Below are positions 23,780 through 32,613 of a stretch of 39,042 nt of DNA, piece by piece. The notes below the pieces were generated by a model. That model worked only from the letters and a program-made list of their open reading frames with translations, was not told the DNA's origin and made no database searches. Made by a program: the position numbers and the translations under genes. How positions within the stretch are numbered: position 1 is the stretch's first letter; every line of letters starts with the position of its first letter. The stretch is from Rhodoluna sp. (GTDB lineage: Bacteria > Actinomycetota > Actinomycetes > Actinomycetales > Microbacteriaceae). Location of the stretch: NCBI GenBank assembly GCA_030831605.1, contig JAURKU010000055.1:1-39042 (forward strand). The letters are read 5' to 3'.

Positions 23780-24670
23780 CTAGGCGTAAACCCGAAGAGC
23801 TTTTGGTGCTATCTGGCAGGTTACTGGGGATTGCCCAACATGCTCGCCATCAGAATATGCCGGCATACCGGGTGAATCAAGAATTACCTTCTCTGCTCGA
23901 ATTATCTCGACAGCTGGATGAGTAACGTGTTTGCCCTCATAGACAGTTGGAAAAAGTCTGATTAGTTCAAGCCGGCTAATCGAATTCAGAATAAATAAAT
24001 CTAAGGTTCCATCTTCAACCTCTGCCTTAGGGGTGATGTAAAGGCCACCCCCGTAACTTGGTGAGTTAGCCACGGTGCAGAGATTTGCTTTGAATATTCT
24101 TTCTACTCCATCAATCACGGCTCGATATGAAATTGGCTTGAATGCGGCAAGTTCGCGATACATAGCAAAACGATATTTGATTGGTCCTTTTATCCAGCGC
24201 CAAGTGTTTGCCCGCTTATTGACCAAGGCATCAAACCCGGCACTGACAGCACCGAAAGAATAAAAATGTCTGGAATCTGAAATCGATTCAATTAGATCAA
24301 CCAATCTGGTCTTGTCGAATTTCTCTACAATTCTCTTAACGCAAGCTGCTACATCATGAATCGGAATACCAAGCGCTCTGGCAGAGTCATTTCCGGTGCC
24401 AGAGGCAATCAGTCCAATCGGAACATCAGTCTTCGCCGTAGCATTTACAGCTAGATGAAACATGCCGTCTCCCCCAACAACTACCAAACCATCGATGGAT
24501 CCATCTTTTACTGCATCATTTGCGTTTTTACTTGCAGTAACAAAATCTGGACCAGATAAATCGAGAAGATCAACACCGTGCTTTTCAAACTCCGCTTTGG
24601 CTAATTCGCCATCGCGTTTACCCCTGCCGCGGCCTGAGCTCGGATTTATAACTATCCCTAGCTTCCCCAT
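23780..24670 (-). CDS. diacylglycerol kinase family lipid kinase (DagK/YegS)
   Basis: A 296-residue kinase with the DAG-kinase catalytic domain: INPSSGRGRGKRD at the N-terminus, the nucleotide motif VVVGGDGMFHLAVNA, and the SGTGNDSARALGIP motif, followed by a beta-rich C-terminal domain. It would phosphorylate diacylglycerol or a related lipid with ATP. The ATG overlaps the stop of the copper-ATPase gene by one base, so it is expressed from the same copper-controlled mRNA at least in part; a functional link between copper and lipid phosphorylation is not established. The length is normal for the YegS/DgkB group. Confidence 0.87.
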   Translation of the reverse strand: MGKLGIVINPSSGRGRGKRDGELAKAEFEKHGVDLLDLSGPDFVTASKNANDAVKDGSIDGLVVVGGDGMFHLAVNATAKTDVPIGLIASGTGNDSARALGIPIHDVAACVKRIVEKFDKTRLVDLIESISDSRHFYSFGAVSAGFDALVNKRANTWRWIKGPIKYRFAMYRELAAFKPISYRAVIDGVERIFKANLCTVANSPSYGGGLYITPKAEVEDGTLDLFILNSISRLELIRLFPTVYEGKHVTHPAVEIIRAEKVILDSPGMPAYSDGEHVGQSPVTCQIAPKALRVYA

Positions 24671-26913
24671 TACTTCTTTCTGAGAGTCTGGGCATTAATG
24701 GCAACTATCAGAGTTGATACTGACATCAATACGGCTCCCAGTGCAGGAGTTAGAACTAAACCTAGCGGCATGAACAAGCCAGCTGCTAAAGGTATTGCCA
24801 GAATGTTATAACCGGCAGCCCACCACAAATTCTGCAGTGATTTAGCCCTGACCCGCTTACTTAGCTTTACCGCTCGCACAACAGCCTGCGGGTCATCGCT
24901 AATTAGCACGATGCCTGCTGATTCAATCGCCACGTTGGTTCCCGCTCCAACCGCAAAGCTCACATCAGCCTGGGCTAAAGCTGGAGCGTCATTCACACCA
25001 TCACCGACAAATCCAACAACTGACTTATCCTTTTGAAGATCTTTGATTTTCTCTGCCTTTTGCCAAGGAAGCGTCTCGGCGAATATCTCGCTTACGCCAA
25101 TTTCCTTAGCAACATAATTGGCTACACCGCTAGCATCCCCGGTCAGCATGCCGACACGGATTCGCTCTCGCTGCAACTCATAAACAGCCTGGGCAGCTGA
25201 TTCCCTAATCAAATCACCTAGCTTAATCAGGCCCTCGAGGACTCCATCAACTACGACACAGATAACCGTGCTGCCAGAACCGGTGGCTTGATCAGCCCAA
25301 ACCAGATCTATTACTTCCATTCGGATGTTGCGCTCAACCAGCATGGCCGGAGAGCCAACGAGAACTTCAAATTTACCGACCTGAGCGCTAACTCCCTTAC
25401 CAGCTAGGGCCTCGAAGCCCTTAGCCTGGTTTAGCTTCAGATTGCGTTTATTAGCTGCCTGAACTATGGCCTTAGCGATTGAATGTTCGCTGTTAAATTC
25501 CACTGCAGCAGCAAGCGCAAGAACTTTACCCTCGTCTTGGAGCTTAGATTTGTTGGCAATACGAATCGCACTAACGCCACGTTTTCCGTAGGTAAGAGTT
25601 CCAGTTTTATCAAATAGCACGGCGTGCAGTTTTGCCGCCTGTTCAAACATCTGACGGTTTCGGATTAGTAGGCCAGAGGTAGCTGCCTTGGCGGTGGTTA
25701 TTGACGTGACCAGCGGAATTGCTAGCCCAAGAGCATGTGGGCAGGCGATCACTAAGACAGTTACGATGCGTTCTAAAACGAAATCAGCGCTCTGGGTTCC
25801 ATTGAGCCACCAATAGATAGCGGTTACCAAAGCGGCTGCAAAAGCAACATAGAACAACCAGCCAGCTGCCTGATCGGCAAGCCGCTGAGTTTTAGATTTC
25901 GACTGCTGGGCCTGTTCCACCAGTTTTAGAATCTGGCTAAATGCGGTGTTCGCACCTGTACCAGTGGCTTGAATTACAAGTGAGCCGAGTTTTAGATTGC
26001 TGTCGGCACTAACTGTGGTTCCAGCAAAAACGGTGGAACCTTCAGTTTTTTCGACCAAGGTTGATTCTCCAGTGAGCATCGACTCATCAAGTTTTGCCGA
26101 ACCGGTGAGCACCACTCCGTCAACCGGAACGGATGCGCCAGGGCCAACCATAATTTCATCACCGATGTTGATTTGACTTACCGGAACGGTTACCTGCTTT
26201 TTACCTGTCACTTTGAGTGCGGTATCCGGAAGCAAGCTCTTTAGTTCACCAAGCGCGTTTGATGCGCTCATCACCGCTGACATTTCTATCCAGTGACCAA
26301 TCAGCATGATGGTGACCAGAGTGGCTAGCTCCCACCAAAAGTCCATGTGCCCGAAGTTATATCCGAGTAAATCGGAGGTAGTCAAGAAAAGCGAGTAGGC
26401 AAAAGCAACAGTCAATGCCATAGCAATTAGCGCCATCATGCCGGGCTTTTTAGCCCGAATCTCCTGCCAACCGGTGGTTAGAAATACTCTGCCCGAACTA
26501 AAGAACAAGATGATGCCGGCAACCGCCGGGATGTAGTTTGACCCTGGGAAACTAATTGCTTGGTAGCCCAGCAGCATCTGCACCGTGTGTGAGAAGTAAA
26601 CGGCAGGGATAGTTAGCAAGGAGGAGAACAAAACCTGCTTTTTGAACATGTTTGGATCGTGGTGACTGTGGTCATGTCCTTCATGACCGTGATGCGCGTG
26701 GTCATGCGAATGCGAATCAGCATGCTGATGCTCGCCTCCGGTAGCACAGCAGTTGTGACCTTCCTGAGTTTCACCAATTAGGTGATGCTGGCGGTCACAT
26801 TTACATTCATTCGGCGGGCAGTGGCATTCCCCACCCGGGTTGTGATCACAGACACAACGAGGGTCTTTTGCCGAGTTATGGGCCTTGCAGTCGTGCTCAA
26901 GTGGATGGGACAT
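24670..26913 (-). CDS. copB: copper-translocating P1B-type ATPase, CopB class
   Basis: A 747-residue heavy-metal P-type ATPase. The transmembrane metal motif is CPH (Cys391-Pro-His393 in VIACPHALGLAIP), the hallmark of P1B-3/CopB pumps rather than CPC CopA pumps. The phosphorylated Asp435 is in LFDKTGTLT, and GDGVNDAPALAQADV is the hinge motif. No HMA domain is present. Instead residues 1-60 hold nine cysteines (CxC at 20-22, 30-32 and 37-39; Cys-Cys at 55-56) and residues 62-85 hold twelve histidines. I chose ATG 26913, preceded by AAGGAG, over a TTG frame 14 codons upstream that would run through the operator. It likely exports copper ions and is derepressed by them. Confidence 0.9.
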   Translation of the reverse strand: MSHPLEHDCKAHNSAKDPRCVCDHNPGGECHCPPNECKCDRQHHLIGETQEGHNCCATGGEHQHADSHSHDHAHHGHEGHDHSHHDPNMFKKQVLFSSLLTIPAVYFSHTVQMLLGYQAISFPGSNYIPAVAGIILFFSSGRVFLTTGWQEIRAKKPGMMALIAMALTVAFAYSLFLTTSDLLGYNFGHMDFWWELATLVTIMLIGHWIEMSAVMSASNALGELKSLLPDTALKVTGKKQVTVPVSQINIGDEIMVGPGASVPVDGVVLTGSAKLDESMLTGESTLVEKTEGSTVFAGTTVSADSNLKLGSLVIQATGTGANTAFSQILKLVEQAQQSKSKTQRLADQAAGWLFYVAFAAALVTAIYWWLNGTQSADFVLERIVTVLVIACPHALGLAIPLVTSITTAKAATSGLLIRNRQMFEQAAKLHAVLFDKTGTLTYGKRGVSAIRIANKSKLQDEGKVLALAAAVEFNSEHSIAKAIVQAANKRNLKLNQAKGFEALAGKGVSAQVGKFEVLVGSPAMLVERNIRMEVIDLVWADQATGSGSTVICVVVDGVLEGLIKLGDLIRESAAQAVYELQRERIRVGMLTGDASGVANYVAKEIGVSEIFAETLPWQKAEKIKDLQKDKSVVGFVGDGVNDAPALAQADVSFAVGAGTNVAIESAGIVLISDDPQAVVRAVKLSKRVRAKSLQNLWWAAGYNILAIPLAAGLFMPLGLVLTPALGAVLMSVSTLIVAINAQTLRKK

Positions 26914-26931
26914 ATTTGCTGATTCTCCTTG

Positions 26932-26950
26932 AATACCCCATGGGGGTATT
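26932..26950. promoter_or_regulatory. CsoR-like copper operator
   Basis: A perfect inverted repeat AATACCCC-ATG-GGGGTATT with 8-bp arms, matching the TACCCC/GGGGTA pattern known for CsoR repressors. It covers the predicted transcription start and first bases of the copB leader, so a bound repressor would block transcription; copper release would induce it. No csoR gene is visible in the window. Confidence 0.75.
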
Positions 26951-26954
26951 ACCA

Positions 26955-26960
26955 ATTATA
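26955..26960 (-). promoter_or_regulatory. -10 element of copB
   Basis: A perfect TATAAT on the minus strand, placing the transcription start near 26948, inside the CsoR-like operator. The -35 region is weak. Confidence 0.6.
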
Positions 26961-26983
26961 GCCAATAAATGCTTTTCAACTTG

Positions 26984-26989
26984 TATTCT
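26984..26989 (+). promoter_or_regulatory. -10 element for leaderless MBL-fold gene
   Basis: TATTCT ends six bases before the ATG at 26996, which is also the start expected from the family, so both lines of evidence agree on a leaderless mRNA. Confidence 0.55.
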
Positions 26990-26995
26990 CAACTT

Positions 26996-27631
26996 ATGAA
27001 GGTTACCAAGCAGACACACGCCTGCCTGATATTTGAGCAGGCTGGCAAAAAGCTAGTTTTAGATCCAGGGGCATACTCCGAGCCTCAAGACAAGCTAACT
27101 GAAGTCATCGCGGTAGTAATTACCCACGCCCACGATGACCACTGCTATGAGGAGCAACTAGATCGCATCATCGATTTGAACCCTGAAGCTTTGATTTACT
27201 GTCCGAGCGATGTTGCAAAGCGCCTTACCAATTACAACACCGTTGTGGTTTACCACGGTGACTACTACGAACTAGGTCCGTTCAGCTTAGAGTTTTTCGG
27301 CGATCTGCATGCGGTAATCCATCCGAGCATTCCGGTGATTGAAAATCGCGGGGTACTAGTCAATAATCTTCTCTACTATCCAGGTGACAGCTTTACGATG
27401 CCAGATAGAAAAGTTGAAATGCTCGCCGTGCCGACCAGTGCCCCTTGGCTCAAGATGTCCGAAGTTATGGATTTTGTCTCGGCGGTTGAGCATAATCAGT
27501 CGATGCCAACTCATAATGCTCTGCTCAGCGAATTCGGCCACAACTTGAATAATGGTAGAGTCAGGGCTATCACCGAGAGTAAGGGTGGCAAGTTCAACTA
27601 CCTGCTACCTGGTGAATCTATCGAACTTTAG
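26996..27631 (+). CDS. MBL-fold metallo-hydrolase
   Basis: A 211-residue metallo-beta-lactamase-fold hydrolase. The metal motif HAHDDH is at about residues 42-47 (VVITHAHDDHCYEEQ), with further ligands near PGDSFTMPD and PTHNALL. The start MKVTKQTHACLIFEQ is typical of the family, so I prefer ATG 26996 over an ATG nine codons upstream. The substrate is unknown; relatives include UlaG-like and RNase Z-like proteins. It is divergent from copB with 82 bases between them and could be influenced by the same operator, which lies at about -64 to -46. The end overlaps DUF1801 by 14 bases. Confidence 0.83.
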   Translation: MKVTKQTHACLIFEQAGKKLVLDPGAYSEPQDKLTEVIAVVITHAHDDHCYEEQLDRIIDLNPEALIYCPSDVAKRLTNYNTVVVYHGDYYELGPFSLEFFGDLHAVIHPSIPVIENRGVLVNNLLYYPGDSFTMPDRKVEMLAVPTSAPWLKMSEVMDFVSAVEHNQSMPTHNALLSEFGHNLNNGRVRAITESKGGKFNYLLPGESIEL

Positions 27632-27995
27632 CCCGCTCGATTAGTTCTTTCTTTTTGGCTTTGATGATTAGCTCTAGGGTTTGATCGGTAACTTTTTCGT
27701 CCCAGCCGAAGCGAATAACTGATTTATCCAATTCGCCTTGCTTTAGCGATTTGACCAATTTCTTACCGAGCGAGCCGGATAACAGATAGATCGAGTAGAA
27801 GTTCTTCCAGGCTGCAAAGGCCAAGAAGTTCTTTCCAGAAACCCGTATGGTCGGTAACTGATAGCTGATAATCAAATCTCTCTCGGCCCCAGCAAGCTTC
27901 ACCAGTCGCTTTCTAAGATCTTTGAGAATCTTGGCCTGGTTGGCCTCGAGCAGTTCGAAGTAAAGGTCTGCTTCATTACGATCTAGTTTTCGCAC
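27618..27995 (-). CDS. DUF1801 (YdhG-like) protein
   Basis: A 125-residue protein of the DUF1801 family. Recognisable features are ISYQLPTIRVSGKNFLAFAAWKN-type core motifs and a C-terminal Lys/Glu-rich helix (IIKAKKKELIERAKVR). Some relatives are annotated as frataxin-like iron chaperones, but the function here is unknown. The GTG start at 27995 is the likely one; upstream TGGGGA is a weak ribosome site. It is directly downstream of tRNA-Gln and could be transcribed by read-through from it. It converges on the MBL-fold gene. Confidence 0.78.
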   Translation of the reverse strand: MRKLDRNEADLYFELLEANQAKILKDLRKRLVKLAGAERDLIISYQLPTIRVSGKNFLAFAAWKNFYSIYLLSGSLGKKLVKSLKQGELDKSVIRFGWDEKVTDQTLELIIKAKKKELIERAKVR

Positions 27996-28013
27996 ATCCC
28001 CATTAAAGCAATA

Positions 28014-28033
28014 AAGGCAAGGGTTTTAGCCTT
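28014..28033 (-). terminator. weak terminator-like hairpin after tRNA-Gln
   Basis: AAGGC and GCCTT form a 5-bp stem with a 10-base loop eight bases beyond the tRNA 3' end, followed on the minus strand by TATTGCTTT. Short stem and broken T tract, so some read-through into DUF1801 is expected. Confidence 0.3.
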
Positions 28034-28041
28034 ACCTAGAG

Positions 28042-28113
28042 CTGGGATACCAGGACTCGAACCTAGAACAAATGAACCAGAATCACTCGTGTTGCCAATT
28101 ACACCATATCCCA
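28042..28113 (-). tRNA. tRNA-Gln (anticodon CUG)
   Basis: A cloverleaf on the minus strand: the acceptor TGGGATA pairs with TATCCCA, the anticodon stem AGTGA/TCATT (one G-U) encloses TTCTGGT with anticodon CTG, and the T loop is GTTCGAG. Discriminator G; CCA is not encoded, unlike tRNA-Glu nearby. It reads CAG codons. It lies 39 bases downstream of gltX on the same strand and is probably co-transcribed with it. Confidence 0.96.
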
Positions 28114-28116
28114 AGA

Positions 28117-28131
28117 GAGCCCAATGGGCTC
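28117..28131 (-). repeat. hairpin between gltX and tRNA-Gln
   Basis: GAGCCC-AAT-GGGCTC, a perfect 6-bp inverted repeat with a 3-base loop, ends three bases before the tRNA-Gln 5' end. There is no T tract, so a processing or spacing role is more likely than termination. Confidence 0.5.
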
Positions 28132-28152
28132 GATTTCCCATTCTATCTGGGG

Positions 28153-29667
28153 CTAAACGTGGCTGGCAAACAGTTTCAGGCGAGCCAGGGTCTCCTCTTT
28201 ACCAAGGATCTCCATGGACTCAAATAACGGTGGTGACACCCGGCGACCTGAAATGCCTGTTCTTAGTGGACCAAAGGCATTTCTTGGTTTCTCACCCAAT
28301 TGCTCAATCAGCTTTGTATTTAGAACCTGCTGAATGGTCTCGGTTTGCCATTTGCTTAGGTCAATATCATCTAGGACTGCAATAGAAGCGTCGATAATTG
28401 CTTTGCTGTTTTCTGGTAGTCCTGCCTTGGCATCCGGTTCAATCACTACATCCCTAGCCTCACAGAATAAGAACCAAAGCATCGGAACTGCTTCACTCAA
28501 AACTGTGATTCGCTCCTGAATTAAAGGGGCAGCCTTGCGCAAAATGTCTAATTCGATTTCGGATGGTTCTGATCCGATTACATTCTCTTTTTGTAAATAA
28601 GGAATTATTCGCTTGGTGAAATCTTCAATGCTTAGTAAGCGAATGTGGGAAGCGTTTATGGCATCTGCTTTTTTCTGATCGAATCGAGCAGGATTAGGAT
28701 TCACATCTTTCACGTCAAATGCAGCAACCATCTCATCGAGAGTGAAGACATCTCTTTCAGCGCTGATGCTCCAACCTAGCAGAGCCAGGTAATTTAGCAA
28801 ACCCTCTGGAATGAATCCTCGATCACGATGGTGAAATAGATTTGATTCAGGGTCTCTTTTGCTGAGCTTTTTATTTCCTTCACCCATTACAAATGGCAGG
28901 TGTCCAAACTGAGGAATGAATTTTGTAATTCCAGCTTCATACATCGCGTTGTAAAGTGCGATCTGCCTTGGTGTTGAAGAAAGTAAATCCTCGCCACGCA
29001 AAACATGAGTCACACCCATCAGCGCATCATCAACCGGGTTGACCAGTGTATAAAGCGGCTGCCCGTTTGGCCTCACCACAACAAAATCAGGGAAAGAGCC
29101 TGCTGGGAAGGTGATCTCACCGCGAACTAGATCAGTGAAGGTGATGTCAACATCAGGCACCCGAACCCGAAGCGCAGGGGTTCTCCCCTCTGCACGGTAT
29201 TTGGCTTTCTGCTCTTCGGATAATTCTCGTTCCGAGTTATCGTAGCCAAGTTGAACGGCTCGACCATTCGCCTTGTTCCGCTCATCGATCTCTTCACCGG
29301 TTAGATAGCTCTCATAAACATGGCCTGAAGCCTTTAGTTTCTCAATTATCTCTAGATAAATCTCGGTGCGCTGGGATTGTCGGTAGGGCTCATTTGGACC
29401 ACCCACCCCAACTCCTTCATCCCAGTTCAGACCCAACCAACGCAACCCATCAAGGATCATCTCAAATGATTCTTCGCTATCACGCTCAGCATCAGTGTCT
29501 TCAATGCGGAAAATGAATGTTCCACCAGTGTGACGAGCATAAGCCCAGTTGAACAGGGCTGTTCTAACTAAACCAACGTGCGGTGTTCCCGTCGGTGATG
29601 GACAAAAGCGAACGCGGATATCTCTACCGGTTGCAGTTGTAAATGGTGCTGTAATTTGATTTGCCAT
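28153..29667 (-). CDS. gltX: glutamate--tRNA ligase
   Basis: A 504-residue class I aminoacyl-tRNA synthetase. The HIGH motif is HVGL in [19 protein letters not shown], and the KMSKS-like motif is KLSKR (in NKKLSKRDP). [11 protein letters not shown] and [15 protein letters not shown] are GluRS landmarks. No glutaminyl-tRNA synthetase is in the window. In actinobacteria a non-discriminating GltX charges both tRNA-Glu and tRNA-Gln, the latter then amidated by GatCAB, and finding both tRNA genes close by on the same strand fits that. The start follows the FAH hydrolase stop by 12 bases, so gltX is the last protein gene of the leuB/ilvE run. Confidence 0.95.
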   Translation of the reverse strand: MANQITAPFTTATGRDIRVRFCPSPTGTPHVGLVRTALFNWAYARHTGGTFIFRIEDTDAERDSEESFEMILDGLRWLGLNWDEGVGVGGPNEPYRQSQRTEIYLEIIEKLKASGHVYESYLTGEEIDERNKANGRAVQLGYDNSERELSEEQKAKYRAEGRTPALRVRVPDVDITFTDLVRGEITFPAGSFPDFVVVRPNGQPLYTLVNPVDDALMGVTHVLRGEDLLSSTPRQIALYNAMYEAGITKFIPQFGHLPFVMGEGNKKLSKRDPESNLFHHRDRGFIPEGLLNYLALLGWSISAERDVFTLDEMVAAFDVKDVNPNPARFDQKKADAINASHIRLLSIEDFTKRIIPYLQKENVIGSEPSEIELDILRKAAPLIQERITVLSEAVPMLWFLFCEARDVVIEPDAKAGLPENSKAIIDASIAVLDDIDLSKWQTETIQQVLNTKLIEQLGEKPRNAFGPLRTGISGRRVSPPLFESMEILGKEETLARLKLFASHV

Positions 29668-29679
29668 AACCAGATAAGT

Positions 29680-30438
29680 CTAAGCGACGGGATTAGTGAG
29701 CACTCCGATGCCCTCGATACTTACTTCGACTGTTTGTCCAGAAGTTATCGGGCCGATACCCGCTGGGGTACCAGTGAGAATTATGTCCCCAGGTAACAAT
29801 GTCATGGCTTGCGATACATGCTGAATTATTCTTGGCACTTTGTGAATAAGCGAATCGATAGAGGCCTGCTGCCTTGTCTCACCATCAACTTTGGTTTCTA
29901 GAATTTGCCCATCTGGACTGAACTCGGTTTCAATCCATGGTCCAATCGGACAGAAGGTATCGAACCCTTTAGCTCTAGTCCACTGGCCATCAATGTTTTG
30001 AATATCTCGAGCGGTGACATCATTAGCGACTGTGTATCCCCAGATGTAATCTCCAGATTCTTCCATAGTTACGTTTTTGGCCACTTCGCCTATTACTATT
30101 GCTAATTCCCCTTCGTAATCAACTTGCTTTGAAATTTCTGGGAGAACGATCTGCTCTTCAGGGCCGATTACCGAAGTTGTCGGCTTGAGGAAAATTAGTG
30201 GCTCTGCTGGAACTTCTCCACCCATCTCAGCAGCGTGATCTGCATAGTTCTTGCCAATGCAGACGATTTTGCTTGTCGGCAATATCGGTGGTAGCAGTGT
30301 TACATCTTTCAGAGCGTAACGCTCTCCGGTAGTTTCATAGCCTTGAAATAGTGGATGGCCGCGAAAAACAACCAGTTCTGGGCCATCAACTAGCCCCCAA
30401 GCGAGTTTGTCGCCAGCTTGGAATTTTGCAATTCGCAT
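29680..30438 (-). CDS. fumarylacetoacetate hydrolase family protein
   Basis: A 252-residue FAH-family hydrolase. The metal-binding and catalytic motifs CIGKNYADHAAEMG, VDYEGELAIVIGE, TVANDVTARDIQ and ILTGTPAGIGP are all present. Substrate candidates are acylpyruvates, oxaloacetate, or 2-hydroxyhepta-2,4-diene-1,7-dioate; sequence does not decide. It is the syntenic equivalent of Rv2993c, between leuB and gltX in mycobacteria. Its ATG overlaps the ilvE stop by one base, so it is translated together with branched-chain aminotransferase, and a role in removing a reactive keto-acid by-product is an attractive guess. Confidence 0.9.
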   Translation of the reverse strand: MRIAKFQAGDKLAWGLVDGPELVVFRGHPLFQGYETTGERYALKDVTLLPPILPTSKIVCIGKNYADHAAEMGGEVPAEPLIFLKPTTSVIGPEEQIVLPEISKQVDYEGELAIVIGEVAKNVTMEESGDYIWGYTVANDVTARDIQNIDGQWTRAKGFDTFCPIGPWIETEFSPDGQILETKVDGETRQQASIDSLIHKVPRIIQHVSQAMTLLPGDIILTGTPAGIGPITSGQTVEVSIEGIGVLTNPVA

Positions 30439-31520
30439 TAGTGCAGTTTCACTAACCAGTTGTGTCGATCTGGGATTCGCCCATACTGAATACCGGTTAG
30501 CTCCTCGCGCAAACTAACTGTTAATTCCCCTGGCTCAGGGTTTTCTGGACCGATTGTTTCCTTGCGGCTAACAAAGTTACCAACTGGGGTAATTACTGCT
30601 GCGGTACCGCAGGCAAATACCTCGCTAATTGCTCCTGAGTTATAGCCATCCCTTAGCTCGGATAGGGTCACCTGACGTTCCTGAACTTCAACACCGCGGT
30701 CACGGAGCAATTGAATAATCGAGTCCCTAGTAATTCCGTGAAGAATTGTTCCATCAAGTGCTGGGGTGACCACAGGGCCGTTTTTGTAAACGAGGAATAT
30801 GTTCATTCCACCAAACTCTTCGATAGTGGTGTGCGTGTCGGCATCCAAGAATAGAACCTGCGAACAGCCATTGGCGTAAGCCTCGTTTTGAGAAATTAAG
30901 CTGGCGGCATAGTTTCCTCCGGTTTTAGCCTCGCCAGTTCCATACTTTCCCGCCCGAGCTGAATCCAGCGCTATCCAGATAGAGACAGGTTTGATTCCAC
31001 CAGTGAAATATGGGCCAACTGGGCTTGCGATAACTCGATACTCGGCTCGCTTGGCAGCTCTAACACCTAGAAAATTTTCGGCAGCGATTTCAAATGGCCT
31101 GAAATATAAAGTCTTCTCGTTTACCGGCTCTGGTACCCAAGCGTGATCAATTGAGATCAGTGCTCTAAGCGATTCAACAAAATCTTCAACTGGTAACTCA
31201 GGCAATGCCATTCGACGAGCCGAGAGCTGCATCCTCCTACCATTTGCCTCAGGTCTAAAGGTATGGATGGAGCCGTCTTCGTGACGATAAGCCTTGATGC
31301 CTTCAAATACTTCTTGACCGTAGTGCAGCACTGCGCTTGACGGATCCAGCAAGATGGGGCCGTAGGCTTCGACCCTGGCGTTTTGCCAGCCGTTTTCTTC
31401 AGTCCACTCAATAATTACCTGGTGGTCAGTGAAGTTCACACCGAAAGCAGGGTTTTCAAGTAGCGCATCACGCTCTTGATCCGAAAGCGGGTGATCAGAT
31501 TTGATTAATTTGAATTCCAT
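30438..31520 (-). CDS. ilvE: branched-chain amino acid aminotransferase
   Basis: A 360-residue fold-type IV PLP aminotransferase for the last step of valine, leucine and isoleucine synthesis. The PLP lysine lies in GTGEAKTGGNYAAS, with VLHYGQEVFEGIKAYR near the N-terminus, EEFGGMNIF, and SEVFACGTAAVITPV in the C-terminal part. GGAAG lies about five bases ahead of the ATG, so it has its own good ribosome site although it is 12 bases behind leuB. The length matches the type II BCAT group. Confidence 0.95.
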   Translation of the reverse strand: MEFKLIKSDHPLSDQERDALLENPAFGVNFTDHQVIIEWTEENGWQNARVEAYGPILLDPSSAVLHYGQEVFEGIKAYRHEDGSIHTFRPEANGRRMQLSARRMALPELPVEDFVESLRALISIDHAWVPEPVNEKTLYFRPFEIAAENFLGVRAAKRAEYRVIASPVGPYFTGGIKPVSIWIALDSARAGKYGTGEAKTGGNYAASLISQNEAYANGCSQVLFLDADTHTTIEEFGGMNIFLVYKNGPVVTPALDGTILHGITRDSIIQLLRDRGVEVQERQVTLSELRDGYNSGAISEVFACGTAAVITPVGNFVSRKETIGPENPEPGELTVSLREELTGIQYGRIPDRHNWLVKLH

Positions 31521-31532
31521 GTTCTTCCGTCT

Positions 31533-32570
31533 CTAAAGTTTGCTGAAAATGCTTTCGGCGATTTCGCTAGTGCTGCGCTTTGTCGCTCCTCGGTTTGCCA
31601 GATCGCTTGCCACGGCACTTTCTATCCTGGCGGCCGCTACTGGATTACCCAGATGATCCAAAAGCATGGCTGCGGAAAGTATCGCCGCTGTTGGATCAGC
31701 GATGTTCTTGCCTGCAATATCAGGTGCCGAGCCGTGCACTGGCTCGAACATGCTTGGGAATTCACCGGTGGGGTTGATATTTCCTGAAGCCGCTAAACCA
31801 ATTCCGCCACCGATGGCAGCCGCTAGATCAGTGAGTATATCGCCAAAGAGATTGTCGGTAACAATTACGTCGAAACGTTCGGGATTGGTCACCAAGTAAA
31901 TGGTTGCCGCATCAACATGCTGATACTCAACACTCACACTTGGGAATTCCTTTGCGACCTCATCGACTGTTCTAGCCCAAAGTGAACCGGCGTTGATCAA
32001 GACATTGTGCTTATGCACCAGGGTAAGTTTTTTTCGATCGCGATTGGCTGCTAACTCAAAGGCATACCTAACACAGCGCTCAACGCCAAAGCGAGTATTT
32101 ACTGAAGTCTCGTTCGCGACTTCTTCGTCGGTGCCCACTCGAATGGCCCCGCCGTTGCCAACATAAGCGCCTTCGGTGCCCTCGCGAACAACAACAAAAT
32201 CAATCTTGCCGGCATCTGCCAACGGGCTAACTACCCCTGGATACAGTTTTGTTGGCCTGAGGTTTATAAAGTGATCAAAGCTAAATCGCAACTTAAGTAA
32301 AAGTCCGCGCTCTAAAACTCCAGATGGAACACTTGGATCCCCGATAGCACCGAGCAAGATTGCATCGTGTTGACTCAGTGAAACCAAATCGGAATCAGTT
32401 AGTACCTCTCCAGTGGCGAGGTAGCGCTTAGCGCCAAAGTCATACTCAGTGGTGTTGAATTCAACTCCGGAACCACGGGTTGAAAGTTCGATGGCCTGGA
32501 GCGCTAAACGAGTAACCTCAGGGCCAATTCCATCGCCACCGATTACACCAATGCTTATTTGCTTAGACAC
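31533..32570 (-). CDS. leuB: 3-isopropylmalate dehydrogenase
   Basis: A 345-residue isocitrate/isopropylmalate dehydrogenase-family enzyme that oxidatively decarboxylates 3-isopropylmalate in leucine synthesis. Motifs are [13 protein letters not shown] at the N-terminus, [33 protein letters not shown] and [18 protein letters not shown]. The start is uncertain: GTG at 32570 puts the family N-terminus ([13 protein letters not shown]) at the start, while a TTG at 32603 would add 11 residues. I prefer 32570 by family length; neither start has a strong ribosome site (AGAAAG lies upstream of 32570). Upstream is a methyltransferase gene on the same strand. Confidence 0.9.
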   Translation of the reverse strand: MSKQISIGVIGGDGIGPEVTRLALQAIELSTRGSGVEFNTTEYDFGAKRYLATGEVLTDSDLVSLSQHDAILLGAIGDPSVPSGVLERGLLLKLRFSFDHFINLRPTKLYPGVVSPLADAGKIDFVVVREGTEGAYVGNGGAIRVGTDEEVANETSVNTRFGVERCVRYAFELAANRDRKKLTLVHKHNVLINAGSLWARTVDEVAKEFPSVSVEYQHVDAATIYLVTNPERFDVIVTDNLFGDILTDLAAAIGGGIGLAASGNINPTGEFPSMFEPVHGSAPDIAGKNIADPTAAILSAAMLLDHLGNPVAAARIESAVASDLANRGATKRSTSEIAESIFSKL

Positions 32571-32613
32571 TCTAGGAACACTTTCTGGATTGAGATAATC
32601 CAACTTTACTTTG

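Noticed and set aside
23743-23925. A 60-residue plus-strand open frame
   Set aside because: It is antisense to the end of the lipid kinase and overlaps the tRNA-Glu promoter; no ribosome site and no recognisable motif.
26914-26955. A 14-codon extension of copB starting at TTG
   Set aside because: It reads straight through the CsoR-like operator and the predicted transcription start. ATG 26913 with AAGGAG upstream is a better start.
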